64,000 nucleotides of DNA. Origin: Ilyobacter_A sp963668015 (lineage in GTDB: Bacteria > Fusobacteriota > Fusobacteriia > Fusobacteriales > Fusobacteriaceae). The stretch covers positions 10,269-74,268 of the forward strand of contig CAXXCR010000001.1 in NCBI GenBank assembly GCA_963668015.2, given 5' to 3'. The position numbers were made by a program, and so were the translations under genes. The notes beneath the pieces are model-generated. The model was not told where the DNA came from and ran no database searches. It saw only the letters and a program-made list of their open reading frames with translations. Of the stretch, positions 35,117 to 43,867 are shown piece after piece. Each line of letters starts with the position of its first letter. Within the stretch, counting starts at the first letter, position 1.

Positions 35117-35707
35117 TTATATCTTATTTTCTGTGCCGCTAAGCAGCCTTTTTATATTCGTCTTGTGCTTGTATATTACAAATATACCCATTATTAAGCT
35201 AACTATAAATATACCTGTTTTGTTCAGACTCTCTCTTACTGGCATGAAAAGAGTTAGAATTGGAAATATCGCTGCACAAGTTACTGAACCTAGTGAAACA
35301 TACCTTGTAAAATATGTTATAACTATAAATACTATAACTAATACAAAAGTAACGTTTGGTACTAGATATAAAAACACTCCCAAACTTGTAGCCACTCCTT
35401 TTCCACCTTTAAAATTAAGAAAAATCGAAAGTGTGTGTCCCACTATTGTAACTATACCTACAACTAAAAGTTTATTTCCACCAATTCCTGCAACCTGTGC
35501 AAGCATTACAGGTATAAACCCCTTCATCATATCTGCTAGTAAGACCATAAGTCCGTATTTTTTACCAAGTACTCTATAAGCGTTTGTGGCACCTGTATTC
35601 TTACTTCCATGCTCTCTTATGTCAATTCCCTTTAGCTTTAATCCTATTATTACCCCTGTTGGTACAGAACCTAAAATATAGGCAATTACTAAAAATATAA
35701 AAAACAT
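35117..35707 (-). CDS. plsY: Glycerol-3-phosphate acyltransferase PlsY
   Basis: 196 residues, an integral membrane enzyme that transfers an acyl group from acyl-phosphate to glycerol-3-P. The three PlsY motifs are present: 'LGSVPTGVIIG', 'GSKNTGATNAYRVLG' and 'NFKGGKGVATSLGV', within about five hydrophobic helices. The gene is 3 bp after the RlmD-like gene and 27 bp before gpsA, making a phospholipid-entry pair. Confidence 0.96.
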   Translation of the reverse strand: MFFIFLVIAYILGSVPTGVIIGLKLKGIDIREHGSKNTGATNAYRVLGKKYGLMVLLADMMKGFIPVMLAQVAGIGGNKLLVVGIVTIVGHTLSIFLNFKGGKGVATSLGVFLYLVPNVTFVLVIVFIVITYFTRYVSLGSVTCAAIFPILTLFMPVRESLNKTGIFIVSLIMGIFVIYKHKTNIKRLLSGTENKI

Positions 35708-35710
35708 TCC

Positions 35711-37081
35711 TTAATCCCTCCCTTTACCCTTTTTTACTATCCTTCCAACAAGCTCTATATGACTCGTCTGAGGAAACATGTCTACAGGCTGAACCTCTTG
35801 TAATTTGTAGCCACGGCTTTCAAGTATCTCTATGTCCCTTGCAAAGGTCGATGGATTACAGGATACATACACCATCTCGTTTAAATTTATATCGGCAACC
35901 TTTACAAGTACAGACTTCTCTATCCCCTTTCTTGGCGGATCAAATATTATTCCGTCTATACTTTCTCCTGAATCTATTAACTCTATTAGCTTATCTTCCA
36001 CCTTACCATTTATAAATTGTGTATTCTCAATGTTATTCTGCCTTGCTGTTTTTATCGCATCTCGTGTTGCAGACTCCACGAGCTCTATACCATATACTTT
36101 TTTGGCTTTCTCTGCCATTATCATCGCAATAGTCCCTGTACCGGAATAAGCATCCACTATATTTTTGTTCTCTATTTCCCCAAAATACTCCATAGCTTTA
36201 GTGTAAAGTTTCTTCGTCTGATCGATGTTTATCTGAAAAAAAGAAGTCGGTGATATATTAAAATTTATCCCGAAAAGCTGTTCTTTTATGATTGTTTCTC
36301 CTGTGATCAGTATATTTTTATTTCCTAAAGCAAAATTTGTCTTTCTATTATTTATAGAAATATATGCCGATTTTATCTCAGGACACTTGTCGACTACCCT
36401 TTTGACAATATCTTCTATTTCTTTTCTAGGTTTCCCATTTATTATGAGTACCAACATGGCTTCATTTTTGGAATTGGTACGCACCATTACATGTCTAAGT
36501 GTTCCAGTGTGAGTATATTCATTGTATACACTTAACCTGCCCTTGTTCAACTCTTTCTTGAGTTCACGTATTATATTGTTAGCCAGCTTCGATTGAAGAT
36601 AGTTTTCAGCTACCTCAAAAACATCGTGTGATTTCCTCTTATAAAACCCTGAAGTAATCTTTCCGTTCTTTTTCGAGAATGGCTCTATTATCTTATTCCT
36701 GTAATATTCCGGATTTTCAGATCCTATCGTGTCATGCAGGATAAAATCACTGGTCTTCCCTATCTTCTCTATTACCTCTCTTACCATCTCTTTTTTATAA
36801 TCAAGTTGTTTTTGGTACTTTAACATGGCAAAATCACAGCCATGAAAGTCCTCAAAACTTATCTTACTGTGATCCTCTACTCTATCCTCTGATGGTTTTA
36901 GTATTCTGTTTATAAGTGCTCTGGCATACGTTTTTTTGCTTGAGATAACTTCTACTTCTAAAATGTCGCCTGGCACTGACATAGGAACAAATACAGCCAT
37001 TTCATTGTAAAATCCTAGCCCTTCACCACCATAGACTATTTTTTCTATTTTTAACTCCAGTTTTTCACCTTTTTTAAGCAT
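35711..37081 (-). CDS. RlmD/RlmCD-like 23S rRNA m5U methyltransferase
   Basis: 456 residues from ATG 37081 (MLKKGEKLELKIEKI), chosen for AGGAGA upstream. TRAM domain ~1-60 ('YGGEGLGFYNEMAVFVPMSV'), then SAM fold with 'NIVDAYSGTGTIAMIMAEKA', 'GIIFDPPRKGIEKS', nucleophile Cys in 'MVYVSCNPSTFARD', and 'PVDMFPQTSHIELV'. The 4Fe-4S cluster seen in RlmD relatives needs four Cys near the N-domain; here only 'HGCDFAMLKY' retains one, so the cluster is probably absent. Target base is inferred. Confidence 0.88.
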   Translation of the reverse strand: MLKKGEKLELKIEKIVYGGEGLGFYNEMAVFVPMSVPGDILEVEVISSKKTYARALINRILKPSEDRVEDHSKISFEDFHGCDFAMLKYQKQLDYKKEMVREVIEKIGKTSDFILHDTIGSENPEYYRNKIIEPFSKKNGKITSGFYKRKSHDVFEVAENYLQSKLANNIIRELKKELNKGRLSVYNEYTHTGTLRHVMVRTNSKNEAMLVLIINGKPRKEIEDIVKRVVDKCPEIKSAYISINNRKTNFALGNKNILITGETIIKEQLFGINFNISPTSFFQINIDQTKKLYTKAMEYFGEIENKNIVDAYSGTGTIAMIMAEKAKKVYGIELVESATRDAIKTARQNNIENTQFINGKVEDKLIELIDSGESIDGIIFDPPRKGIEKSVLVKVADINLNEMVYVSCNPSTFARDIEILESRGYKLQEVQPVDMFPQTSHIELVGRIVKKGKGRD

Positions 37082-37159
37082 AATTTCTCCTGTCAAATGG
37101 TCTCTTTTTAACATTTATTCACTCATTATATAATTTTAAACTACAAAAGTCAATTATGA

Positions 37160-37189
37160 AATAAGTTACCCCGTACGGGGTAACTTATT
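37160..37189. terminator. Strong bidirectional terminator after ftsL-like gene
   Basis: A perfect 13-bp stem AATAAGTTACCCC / GGGGTAACTTATT with a GTAC loop, flanked by A/T-rich sequence on both sides. It starts in the stop codon of the FtsL-like gene. Confidence 0.85.
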
Positions 37190-37472
37190 TTAACTTAATA
37201 TATTCAATGTCCTTTGTTATATCCATTTGAAGTTCACGCCTAGCCCGGCTCTCTATCTTGCTTAGGTCAATTTTTGATTCCAACTCTATCTTTCTTGAGA
37301 TCAATTTTTTCTCAAGCTCCGTATTCGCTACTTTTGTAGTTTTTATATCCTTCAAAAGTTCAGTTATTTTAGTTATCAAGAGCAAGTGAAGAAAAGATAG
37401 TGACAGTATAATTGCTACTGTAGAAAACAATTTTAAGTAATTCCCCTTTTTCACCTTATCCCAGCCTTTCAA
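37185..37472 (-). CDS. ftsL: FtsL-like small membrane protein
   Basis: 95 residues: a basic start (MKGWDKVKKGNYLKLF), one transmembrane helix (~16-36, 'STVAIILSLSFLHLLLI'), and a coiled-coil tail ('LLKDIKTTKVANTELEKKL'). This layout and the place right after rsmH match FtsL, a divisome scaffold for FtsB and FtsI. The gene overlaps rsmH by 17 bp. Sequence similarity in FtsL is low, so the name rests on context. The usual ftsI/mur genes do not follow. Confidence 0.7.
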   Translation of the reverse strand: MKGWDKVKKGNYLKLFSTVAIILSLSFLHLLLITKITELLKDIKTTKVANTELEKKLISRKIELESKIDLSKIESRARRELQMDITKDIEYIKLK

Positions 37473-38400
37473 CTACCCTCAGTTTCGAAGAGTGTGCCCT
37501 GTTATTGAATTCAAGTTCGTTGTTTTTTGGTATTATCGGTTTTCTGGTTATAAGCTTGACTTTTGCCTCGTGTTCACACCTGCACACAAGAAGTTCAGGT
37601 GGACATATACAATCTCTCGACATCTCTCTAAACATATTCTTTACTATCCTGTCCTCTAAAGAGTGAAAGGTTATAATTGCCAGCCTACCTCCAGGTTTTA
37701 AAGAATCCACTGCTTTTTCTATTGAATTTTTTAAAACTTCAAGTTCTTTATTAACCTCTATTCTTATAGCTTGAAAGGTTTTTTTAGCCGGATGTTTCTG
37801 GCTTCTACCCTTTATCGCTCTTTTTATTATCGCTACCAAGTCGCCTGTGGTTTCTATTGGTTTTTCCGCCCTTGTTTGCACTATAAATCTAGCTATTTTT
37901 CTGGCATGCCTTTCTTCACCGTACTCGTATATTATCCTAGATATCTCCTCTTCCGGATATTCATTCAAAAGCTCATATGCAGAGAAAGGGTTGTTTTTAT
38001 CCATTCTCATGTCAAGCCTGGTATTATACTTATAGGAAAAACCTCTATCCGGATCATCCAGCTGCTTAGATGAAACTCCTATGTCCATTAATATCCCGTT
38101 TACCTTCTCAAAACCTGCCATATATATAACTGTGTCCACATTTAAAAAATTATCTTTAAATATTTGGTGTTTATCCCTATATTTTGCAAGACGTTCTCCT
38201 GCAAAATTAATTGCTTCTTGATCCTGATCGATAGAAATCAAGTTCCCATCTTCTGAAAGTTTTTTCAATATCCCTTCAGAATGTCCACCTCCACCAAGTG
38301 TACAATCAACATAAACTCCATCTGGATTTGTAACTAAATTTTCCAAAGTCTCTTCGTACAACACAGGTATGTGGTAGTCAACTTTAATACTTTCTATCAT
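37456..38400 (-). CDS. rsmH: 16S rRNA m4C1402 methyltransferase RsmH (MraW)
   Basis: 314 residues. It N4-methylates C1402 of 16S rRNA. Seen: 'DYHIPVLYEETLENL', SAM loop 'YVDCTLGGGGHSEGILKKL', 'ILMDIGVSSKQLDDPDRGFS', 'LDMRMD', 'YEYGEERHARKIA', 'RLAIITFHSLEDRIVKNMF'. It heads the division cluster in most bacteria; here it precedes only an FtsL-like gene and then a terminator. Confidence 0.97.
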   Translation of the reverse strand: MIESIKVDYHIPVLYEETLENLVTNPDGVYVDCTLGGGGHSEGILKKLSEDGNLISIDQDQEAINFAGERLAKYRDKHQIFKDNFLNVDTVIYMAGFEKVNGILMDIGVSSKQLDDPDRGFSYKYNTRLDMRMDKNNPFSAYELLNEYPEEEISRIIYEYGEERHARKIARFIVQTRAEKPIETTGDLVAIIKRAIKGRSQKHPAKKTFQAIRIEVNKELEVLKNSIEKAVDSLKPGGRLAIITFHSLEDRIVKNMFREMSRDCICPPELLVCRCEHEAKVKLITRKPIIPKNNELEFNNRAHSSKLRVVERLG

Positions 38401-38473
38401 ATTTCACCCCATTTAACTAAATTATATTCAAAATATTGTACACTATTTCCTCTAAAAAATCAAGTTAATTGAG

Positions 38474-39496
38474 TCAGCCTTCTACAACATCTCCACTTGG
38501 AATTTCCACTGCACTGCCTCCAGTTCCAGCTGCGAAAAGCTCTTTTACTGTTCCCAGGCTGGACAGAAGTGCTGATGTTTCAAACGGCATAAATATAACT
38601 TTGTCTCCCTGGTTTGCACTTATATTTTTAAATGCTTCTATATACCTAACGGCTATCAGATAATTAATTGGCTCTTTTTCATCTCCACCTATGGCTTCTG
38701 CAACCATCCTTATGGCTTTTGCCTCGGCATCCGCTACCTTCACCCTTGCTTCTGCTATACCTTCAGCCTTAAGTACTTTGGCCTTCTTTTCTCCTTCAGC
38801 CTTTTCTATTGCGGATACTCTTATACCTTCAGCTTCTAATATCCGAGACTTTTTATCCCCCTCTGCTGTAAGTATCATAGCCCTTTTGCCTCTCTCAGCC
38901 TTCATCTGCTTCTCCATTGCCATCCTTATTTCTCTTGGAGGTATTATGTCCTGAAGCTCAACCCTGTTTACTTTTACCCCCCATTTATCTGTAGCTTCAT
39001 CCAATATATTCCTCAATTTAGTGTTTACAGCATCTCTGGATACAAGGGTCTCATCCAAGGACAAACCACCTATAACATTTCTCAATGTAGTCTGGGTAAG
39101 TTTTTCAATTGCATCCGGCAGGTTATTTATTTCATATACCGCTCTTTCCGGATCCATTATTTGAAAATACAAGAGTGCATTTATTTCTATTGTTACGTTG
39201 TCGCTTGTTATTACATTTTGTTTTGGAAAATCATACACAGTTTCCCTCAAGTCTACCCTTTTTACAACCTTATTTATAACTATATTAGCTCCGTTTACAT
39301 CTGTTTTGGAGTACTTCCACATTATACTTCTGGCATTGTCCACAACTGGTATTATAAAATTTAACCCGCTTCTAAGTACCTTATTGTATTTCCCAAGTCT
39401 CTCCACAACCATAACCTCTGCCTGCCTGACTATAATAATACCTTTCGAAACAAACATAATTAAAAAAATCAATAAAAATATACTTAGTAAAAGCAT
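38474..39496 (-). CDS. SPFH/stomatin-like membrane protein (paraslipin/QmcA type)
   Basis: 340 residues. N-terminal transmembrane helix ~1-20 ('LLLSIFLLIFLIMFVSKG'), SPFH/band 7 domain ~20-180 ('VVERLGKYNKVLRSGLNFII', 'VDLRETVYDFPKQNVITSDN'), then an Ala/Lys/Glu-rich coiled coil (~185-270, 'AEGDKKSRILEAEGIR'). Such proteins oligomerise in membranes and often partner an NfeD protein; none is next to it. Role in envelope protein quality control is inferred. Confidence 0.9.
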   Translation of the reverse strand: MLLLSIFLLIFLIMFVSKGIIIVRQAEVMVVERLGKYNKVLRSGLNFIIPVVDNARSIMWKYSKTDVNGANIVINKVVKRVDLRETVYDFPKQNVITSDNVTIEINALLYFQIMDPERAVYEINNLPDAIEKLTQTTLRNVIGGLSLDETLVSRDAVNTKLRNILDEATDKWGVKVNRVELQDIIPPREIRMAMEKQMKAERGKRAMILTAEGDKKSRILEAEGIRVSAIEKAEGEKKAKVLKAEGIAEARVKVADAEAKAIRMVAEAIGGDEKEPINYLIAVRYIEAFKNISANQGDKVIFMPFETSALLSSLGTVKELFAAGTGGSAVEIPSGDVVEG

Positions 39497-39687
39497 AAGT
39501 TAAAACCCCCTTTTTATTTTTTAATTCAAGGTAAATTTCACCATAAAAAACACTCTCATACTTAATACTATCGACTACTCTCTTTTTTTCCTTTTATCTT
39601 AACAAATCTAATACGTTTAAAATATAATCCAAGTTTTAAAATTATTTATATTTTGAATTTCAACAATAATTTATTTTTTTATAAATA

Positions 39688-39711
39688 AAAAAGGCGTTAA
39701 AACCGCCTTTT
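39688..39711 (-). terminator. Terminator after glgP
   Basis: Arms AAAAGGCG / CGCCTTTT with a 7-nt loop, 8 bp past the glgP stop and followed on the minus strand by TTTATTTATAAAAAAA. Confidence 0.75.
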
Positions 39712-39718
39712 CTATCTT

Positions 39719-42169
39719 CTATTCAACATTAGTCTTATCTATACCCCATATATCAGATGCGTACTCTTTAATCGTTCTGTCCGAACTAAATTTTCCGCTG
39801 CTTGCTATATTCAGCCAGGCTTTTTTAGCCCATCCCAACCTGTCTCTAAACGCCTCATCAACTTTGTTCTGAGCATTTCTGTACGAATCAAAGTCCTTGA
39901 GTATGTAATATTCATCAGGTCTGTTACCGTCTACACCATAAAGCAGTGAGTTGTACAGTTCTGTAAACACAGATCTATCAGCACAGTATGTTCCGTCTGT
40001 AAAGTGCATAATTACCTCTTTTAATCCCTCGATGGAATTATATAGTTCCATTGCACTGTGCCCGTTTTCAGCATTTAATCTTGCTACTTCATCTGAAGTT
40101 AGTCCGAAAATAAAATTGTTTTCGTCACCGGCTTCCTCTACAATCTCAACATTTGCACCGTCTAAGGTACCTATTGTTGGAGCACCGTTTATCATAAACT
40201 TCATATTACCTGTACCAGAAGCTTCTTTCCCGGCTGTTGATATCTGTTCTGAAAGATCAGCTGCTGGGAAAAGTTTTTCAGCAACAGAAACTCTGTAGTT
40301 TTCTATAAACACCACTTTGATTTTATTGTTGATCTCAAGGTCGTTGTTTATTTTTTCAGCTACCGAGTTAATAAGTTTTATTATTATTTTCGCCCTTCTG
40401 TAACCAGATGCTGATTTTGCCCCAAATATAAATGTTCTCGGCACCATATCCAGTTTCGGATTTTTTTTCAGTCTATTATACAGATCCATTACATGTATTA
40501 TGTTTAAAAGCTGTCTTTTGTATTCGTGCAGCCTTTTTATCTGTATGTCGAAAATGGAATCAGGGTCTATTGTTATGCCGTTGTGTTCTTTTATATATTC
40601 AGCAAGTTTGACCTTGTTTATATGCTTTATCTCCAAAAATCTTTTCAAAATTTTCTCATCATCTGCATATTCTTTTAATTTCTCCAGTTCAGATAACTCT
40701 TTTTTCCACCCTTCGCCTATAAGTTCGTCAATAAATTCTGAAAGTTCAGGGTTGGATTTAAGAAGCCATCTTCTTTGTGTAACCCCGTTTGTTTTGTTGT
40801 TAAACTTTTCAGGATATATATGGTTCCAGTCCTTCAGCTCTTGCTTTTTCAATATTTCAGTATGAAGCGCCGCAACCCCGTTGACAGAATGACTTCCTAT
40901 AATTGCCAGCCAGGCCATTCTTACCATTCCGCCGCCGATTATCGACATCTTATTGTGTTTTTTCCAATCGTTAGGGTATTCATGTCTTAGGAAATCCAAA
41001 AATCTTCTGTTTATCTCCTCAATTATCTGATACTGTCTAGGCAATAGATTTGCAAAAAGGTCTATAGGCCATTTTTCAAGTGCTTCTGCCAATATTGTAT
41101 GGTTTGTATACGCGCAGGTCTTTGTTGTTATCTCCCAGGCTACATCCCACTCAAGTTTTTCCCAATCCATAAGTATTCTCATAAGTTCCGGTATAGCCAC
41201 TACCGGATGGGTATCATTCAATTGAAACGCCACTTTTTCTGGGAATATACTGAAATTTGTCCCGTGTTTTGCTTTAAATTTCTTAACTACGTCCTGCAGC
41301 GATGCTGAAACAAAGAAGAACTGCTGTCTCAGCCTCAACTCTTTACCAGAAGGTCCAGTATCATTCGGGTATAAAACTCTGGATATATCCTCAGCCCTGT
41401 TTTTCTTCTTAAGTGCACCTCCATAGTGTTGATCATTGAAAAGCTGGAGATCAAACCCATCTGGCGATTCCGCCTCCCACAACCTAAGAGTATTTACAGT
41501 TTTCGTGTCATATCCTACTATTGGCATGTCGAAAGGTATCGCTTTTACTTTTTCAGCTTCAACCCTTTTGAAATGTTGTCTACCTGTTCTGTCGGTTATA
41601 ACCTCTACGTGCCCTCCAAATTTTATTGTTATAGCTTCTGACCTCTTTTCAATGCACCAAGGGTCTCCGTTTTCAAGCCAGTTATCAGGATACTCAACTT
41701 GAAATCCGTTTTCTATTTTTTGCTTAAACATACCATATTTGTACTTTATACCATAACCATGTCCAGGAAGTTCATGTGTTGCAAGGGAATCCAGGAAACA
41801 TGCTGCAAGTCTTCCCAAACCACCGTTACCAAGTCCTGCATCCTGCTCAACTTCCTCTATTTCGTTATAATTTATCCCTAATTCTTCCAATACTTCTTCT
41901 ACTTCTTTGTACAATGTCAAATTTACAAGGTTGTTTGAAAAAGCCCTTCCCATCAAAAACTCAGCCGAAAGATAAAAAGCCTGCTTAACATCTTGCTCGT
42001 CATAAGTTTTCTTAGTATCCATCCAATTGTCCAAAACCAGCTCCATACTTGCTTTAGAAACTGCATCAAACAGCTCCTCTTTTGTAGCCTCATTTATTGT
42101 TTTTCCGGACCTACCCCTTAAATGTTTCTGAATGTCATCTTTAAATTTTTCTTTGTTTAATGCTGCCAT
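39719..42169 (-). CDS. glgP: Glycogen/maltodextrin phosphorylase
   Basis: 816 residues, a PLP enzyme releasing glucose-1-P from alpha-1,4 glucans. Seen: 'YLSAEFLMGRAFSNNL', 'DAGLGNGGLGRLAACFLDSL', 'QLNDTHPVVAIPELMRIL', 'IKRLHEYKRQLLNIIHVM' and the PLP-lysine segment 'EASGTGNMKFMINGAPTIGT'. It lies ~50 bp after the yggT gene; with glgB (29.8-32 kb) it indicates glycogen metabolism. glgA, glgC and glgX are not in the window. Confidence 0.97.
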   Translation of the reverse strand: MAALNKEKFKDDIQKHLRGRSGKTINEATKEELFDAVSKASMELVLDNWMDTKKTYDEQDVKQAFYLSAEFLMGRAFSNNLVNLTLYKEVEEVLEELGINYNEIEEVEQDAGLGNGGLGRLAACFLDSLATHELPGHGYGIKYKYGMFKQKIENGFQVEYPDNWLENGDPWCIEKRSEAITIKFGGHVEVITDRTGRQHFKRVEAEKVKAIPFDMPIVGYDTKTVNTLRLWEAESPDGFDLQLFNDQHYGGALKKKNRAEDISRVLYPNDTGPSGKELRLRQQFFFVSASLQDVVKKFKAKHGTNFSIFPEKVAFQLNDTHPVVAIPELMRILMDWEKLEWDVAWEITTKTCAYTNHTILAEALEKWPIDLFANLLPRQYQIIEEINRRFLDFLRHEYPNDWKKHNKMSIIGGGMVRMAWLAIIGSHSVNGVAALHTEILKKQELKDWNHIYPEKFNNKTNGVTQRRWLLKSNPELSEFIDELIGEGWKKELSELEKLKEYADDEKILKRFLEIKHINKVKLAEYIKEHNGITIDPDSIFDIQIKRLHEYKRQLLNIIHVMDLYNRLKKNPKLDMVPRTFIFGAKSASGYRRAKIIIKLINSVAEKINNDLEINNKIKVVFIENYRVSVAEKLFPAADLSEQISTAGKEASGTGNMKFMINGAPTIGTLDGANVEIVEEAGDENNFIFGLTSDEVARLNAENGHSAMELYNSIEGLKEVIMHFTDGTYCADRSVFTELYNSLLYGVDGNRPDEYYILKDFDSYRNAQNKVDEAFRDRLGWAKKAWLNIASSGKFSSDRTIKEYASDIWGIDKTNVE

Positions 42170-42222
42170 TTTTAATGCCCCCCATTATATATAGTATTAA
42201 ACAGTTCTATTTTTAGTTCAAA

Positions 42223-42477
42223 TTAAAAGAATAAAATGGAAAATACTAGTTTTCTAATTATATCCAGCGTGAAATACGCAAGCAGTGGCGCTATATCCAG
42301 CCTCAAATTCCCTATTGGAAATAGGACTCTAAACGGCCTTAATATAGGCTCCGTCAACGTATATACTAAGTGGGTAAATTCGTTTCTGCTGTAAGGTATG
42401 ACCCAAGATATAACTATCCTTATCATTATCAATATTTTAATTACCTGTATAAGTAAATTTATAGTTTGGTACAACAC
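42223..42477 (-). CDS. YggT family membrane protein
   Basis: 84 residues with two hydrophobic helices ('LIQVIKILIMIRIVISWVIP' and 'APLLAYFTLDIIRKLVFSIL') and the YggT signature 'LTEPILRPFRVLFP'. Family members sit near proC and pgsA or division genes and are of unknown or osmotic-stress related function. It starts 4 bp after the proC stop. Confidence 0.85.
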   Translation of the reverse strand: MLYQTINLLIQVIKILIMIRIVISWVIPYSRNEFTHLVYTLTEPILRPFRVLFPIGNLRLDIAPLLAYFTLDIIRKLVFSILFF

Positions 42478-42480
42478 TTA

Positions 42481-43272
42481 TTATTCTCCTTTCGAGCTAA
42501 ACTCCTGTGCTTTCTTATATGTCTCAAGTACAGTTTCTATCATAGCTTTCCTGACACCGTTTTCCTCCATTTTGAAAAGTCCGGCTGCTGTTGATCCTCC
42601 TGGAGAAGTAACCATATCTTTTAGTTGCTCGGGATGAATCCCTGTTTCCTTTATCATACTGGCAGCCCCTATAAATGTCTCCAAAACGAATTTTAAGCTG
42701 TCCTGTTTAGACATCCCAAGCTTTACTCCGCCTTCTGCAAGAGCATTTATAATAAGAAACACATATGCCGGACCGCTGCCAGAAAGAGCTGTAACTATAT
42801 CAAGTTTATTTTCTGGGACTTCAAGCGCCTCACCTGTACTTTTTAAGATATTCCTTACAGAGTCTCCGCTGTCAGCATCTATATTTTCGTTAAAGCAGTA
42901 TCCGCATATCCCCTTTTTAACCAAAGTAGGCGTATTAGGCATCACTCTAACGATTTTAACTGTATCGCCAAGGATTTTTTCATAAAATTTTATGTTTATG
43001 CCTAAAACAAGGCTTATTATTATTTTGTCGCTGAGATTATATTTTTTCATCTCAAGCAATACTTTTTCAACTATATCAGGTTTTACAGCTATTATTATAA
43101 AATCTGATTTTTTCAGTAGTTCTTCCATATCAACTGCCCGTTTGGCACCGTAATTTTTCTCTACCTCCTGCGCCTTCTGGTCATTTAATTCCAAGAAGAA
43201 TACATTTTCATCTCCAAGAGCTCCTATATAGGCTCCACCCATATTACCTGCTCCTATTACTCCTATATTCAT
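42481..43272 (-). CDS. proC: Pyrroline-5-carboxylate reductase
   Basis: 263 residues. The last step of proline synthesis. It shows the Rossmann start 'IGVIGAGNMGGAYIGAL', 'RVMPNTPTLVKKGICGY', 'DIVTALSGSGPAYVFLIINA' and 'KDMVTSPGGSTAAGLFKME'. It lies between pgsA (42 bp) and yggT (3 bp), in a housekeeping operon. Confidence 0.96.
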   Translation of the reverse strand: MNIGVIGAGNMGGAYIGALGDENVFFLELNDQKAQEVEKNYGAKRAVDMEELLKKSDFIIIAVKPDIVEKVLLEMKKYNLSDKIIISLVLGINIKFYEKILGDTVKIVRVMPNTPTLVKKGICGYCFNENIDADSGDSVRNILKSTGEALEVPENKLDIVTALSGSGPAYVFLIINALAEGGVKLGMSKQDSLKFVLETFIGAASMIKETGIHPEQLKDMVTSPGGSTAAGLFKMEENGVRKAMIETVLETYKKAQEFSSKGE

Positions 43273-43314
43273 ACTCTATATTACCTCCATTTTTCTAGTT
43301 TTCAAAATTCAGAA

Positions 43315-43848
43315 CTACTTCAGGTTTTTAAAGTATTTTCTTCCACCGTAAACATAATCCCATCCAGACCATACCGTCAAAATTATAGGTATAAGCATTA
43401 TATAAAAATTATAAGGAGTTTTCCCGATAAGCATTATTATCAATATCGCTATCATCTGAGTGGTGGTCTTCCATTTACCAAGCTGTCCTGCAGGTATAAC
43501 CTCCCCTTTTGAAGCGGCTATACTCCTCACTCCTGTAACCAAGAATTCCCTTCCAAGTATTAATATAAGCATCCATGAAGGGATATACCCCAGCTCTATA
43601 AAGATAGCAAGTGCAGCCATTACTAGTATTTTATCTGCAAGCGGATCCATAAGTTTTCCAAAATCCGTGACAAGGTTGTGTTTTCTCGCAATATACCCGT
43701 CAAGTAAATCCGTCAAAGAGGCCACTCCGAACAGCACAAACGCTATTATCCTGTAAGTAAAACCGCCTTCAGTTGCATTTAAAAGAAAATATAGAAAGGG
43801 AAATATTAATATCACCCTGAAAATTGTAAGTTGATTTGCTATATTCAT
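43315..43848 (-). CDS. pgsA: CDP-diacylglycerol-glycerol-3-P phosphatidyltransferase
   Basis: 177 residues with about four to five hydrophobic helices. The CDP-alcohol phosphotransferase motif DGx2ARx8Gx3Dx3D is intact in 'LDGYIARKHNLVTDFGKLMD' plus 'PLADK'. It commits lipids to phosphatidylglycerol. The start is 19 bp after rimO. Confidence 0.95.
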   Translation of the reverse strand: MNIANQLTIFRVILIFPFLYFLLNATEGGFTYRIIAFVLFGVASLTDLLDGYIARKHNLVTDFGKLMDPLADKILVMAALAIFIELGYIPSWMLILILGREFLVTGVRSIAASKGEVIPAGQLGKWKTTTQMIAILIIMLIGKTPYNFYIMLIPIILTVWSGWDYVYGGRKYFKNLK

Positions 43849-43867
43849 ATCAAATTCCTACCTTTCT

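Noticed and set aside
34950..35579. 209-codon open frame on the plus strand
   Set aside because: It is antisense to gpsA and plsY, has low-complexity hydrophobic content mirroring PlsY, and no start signals.
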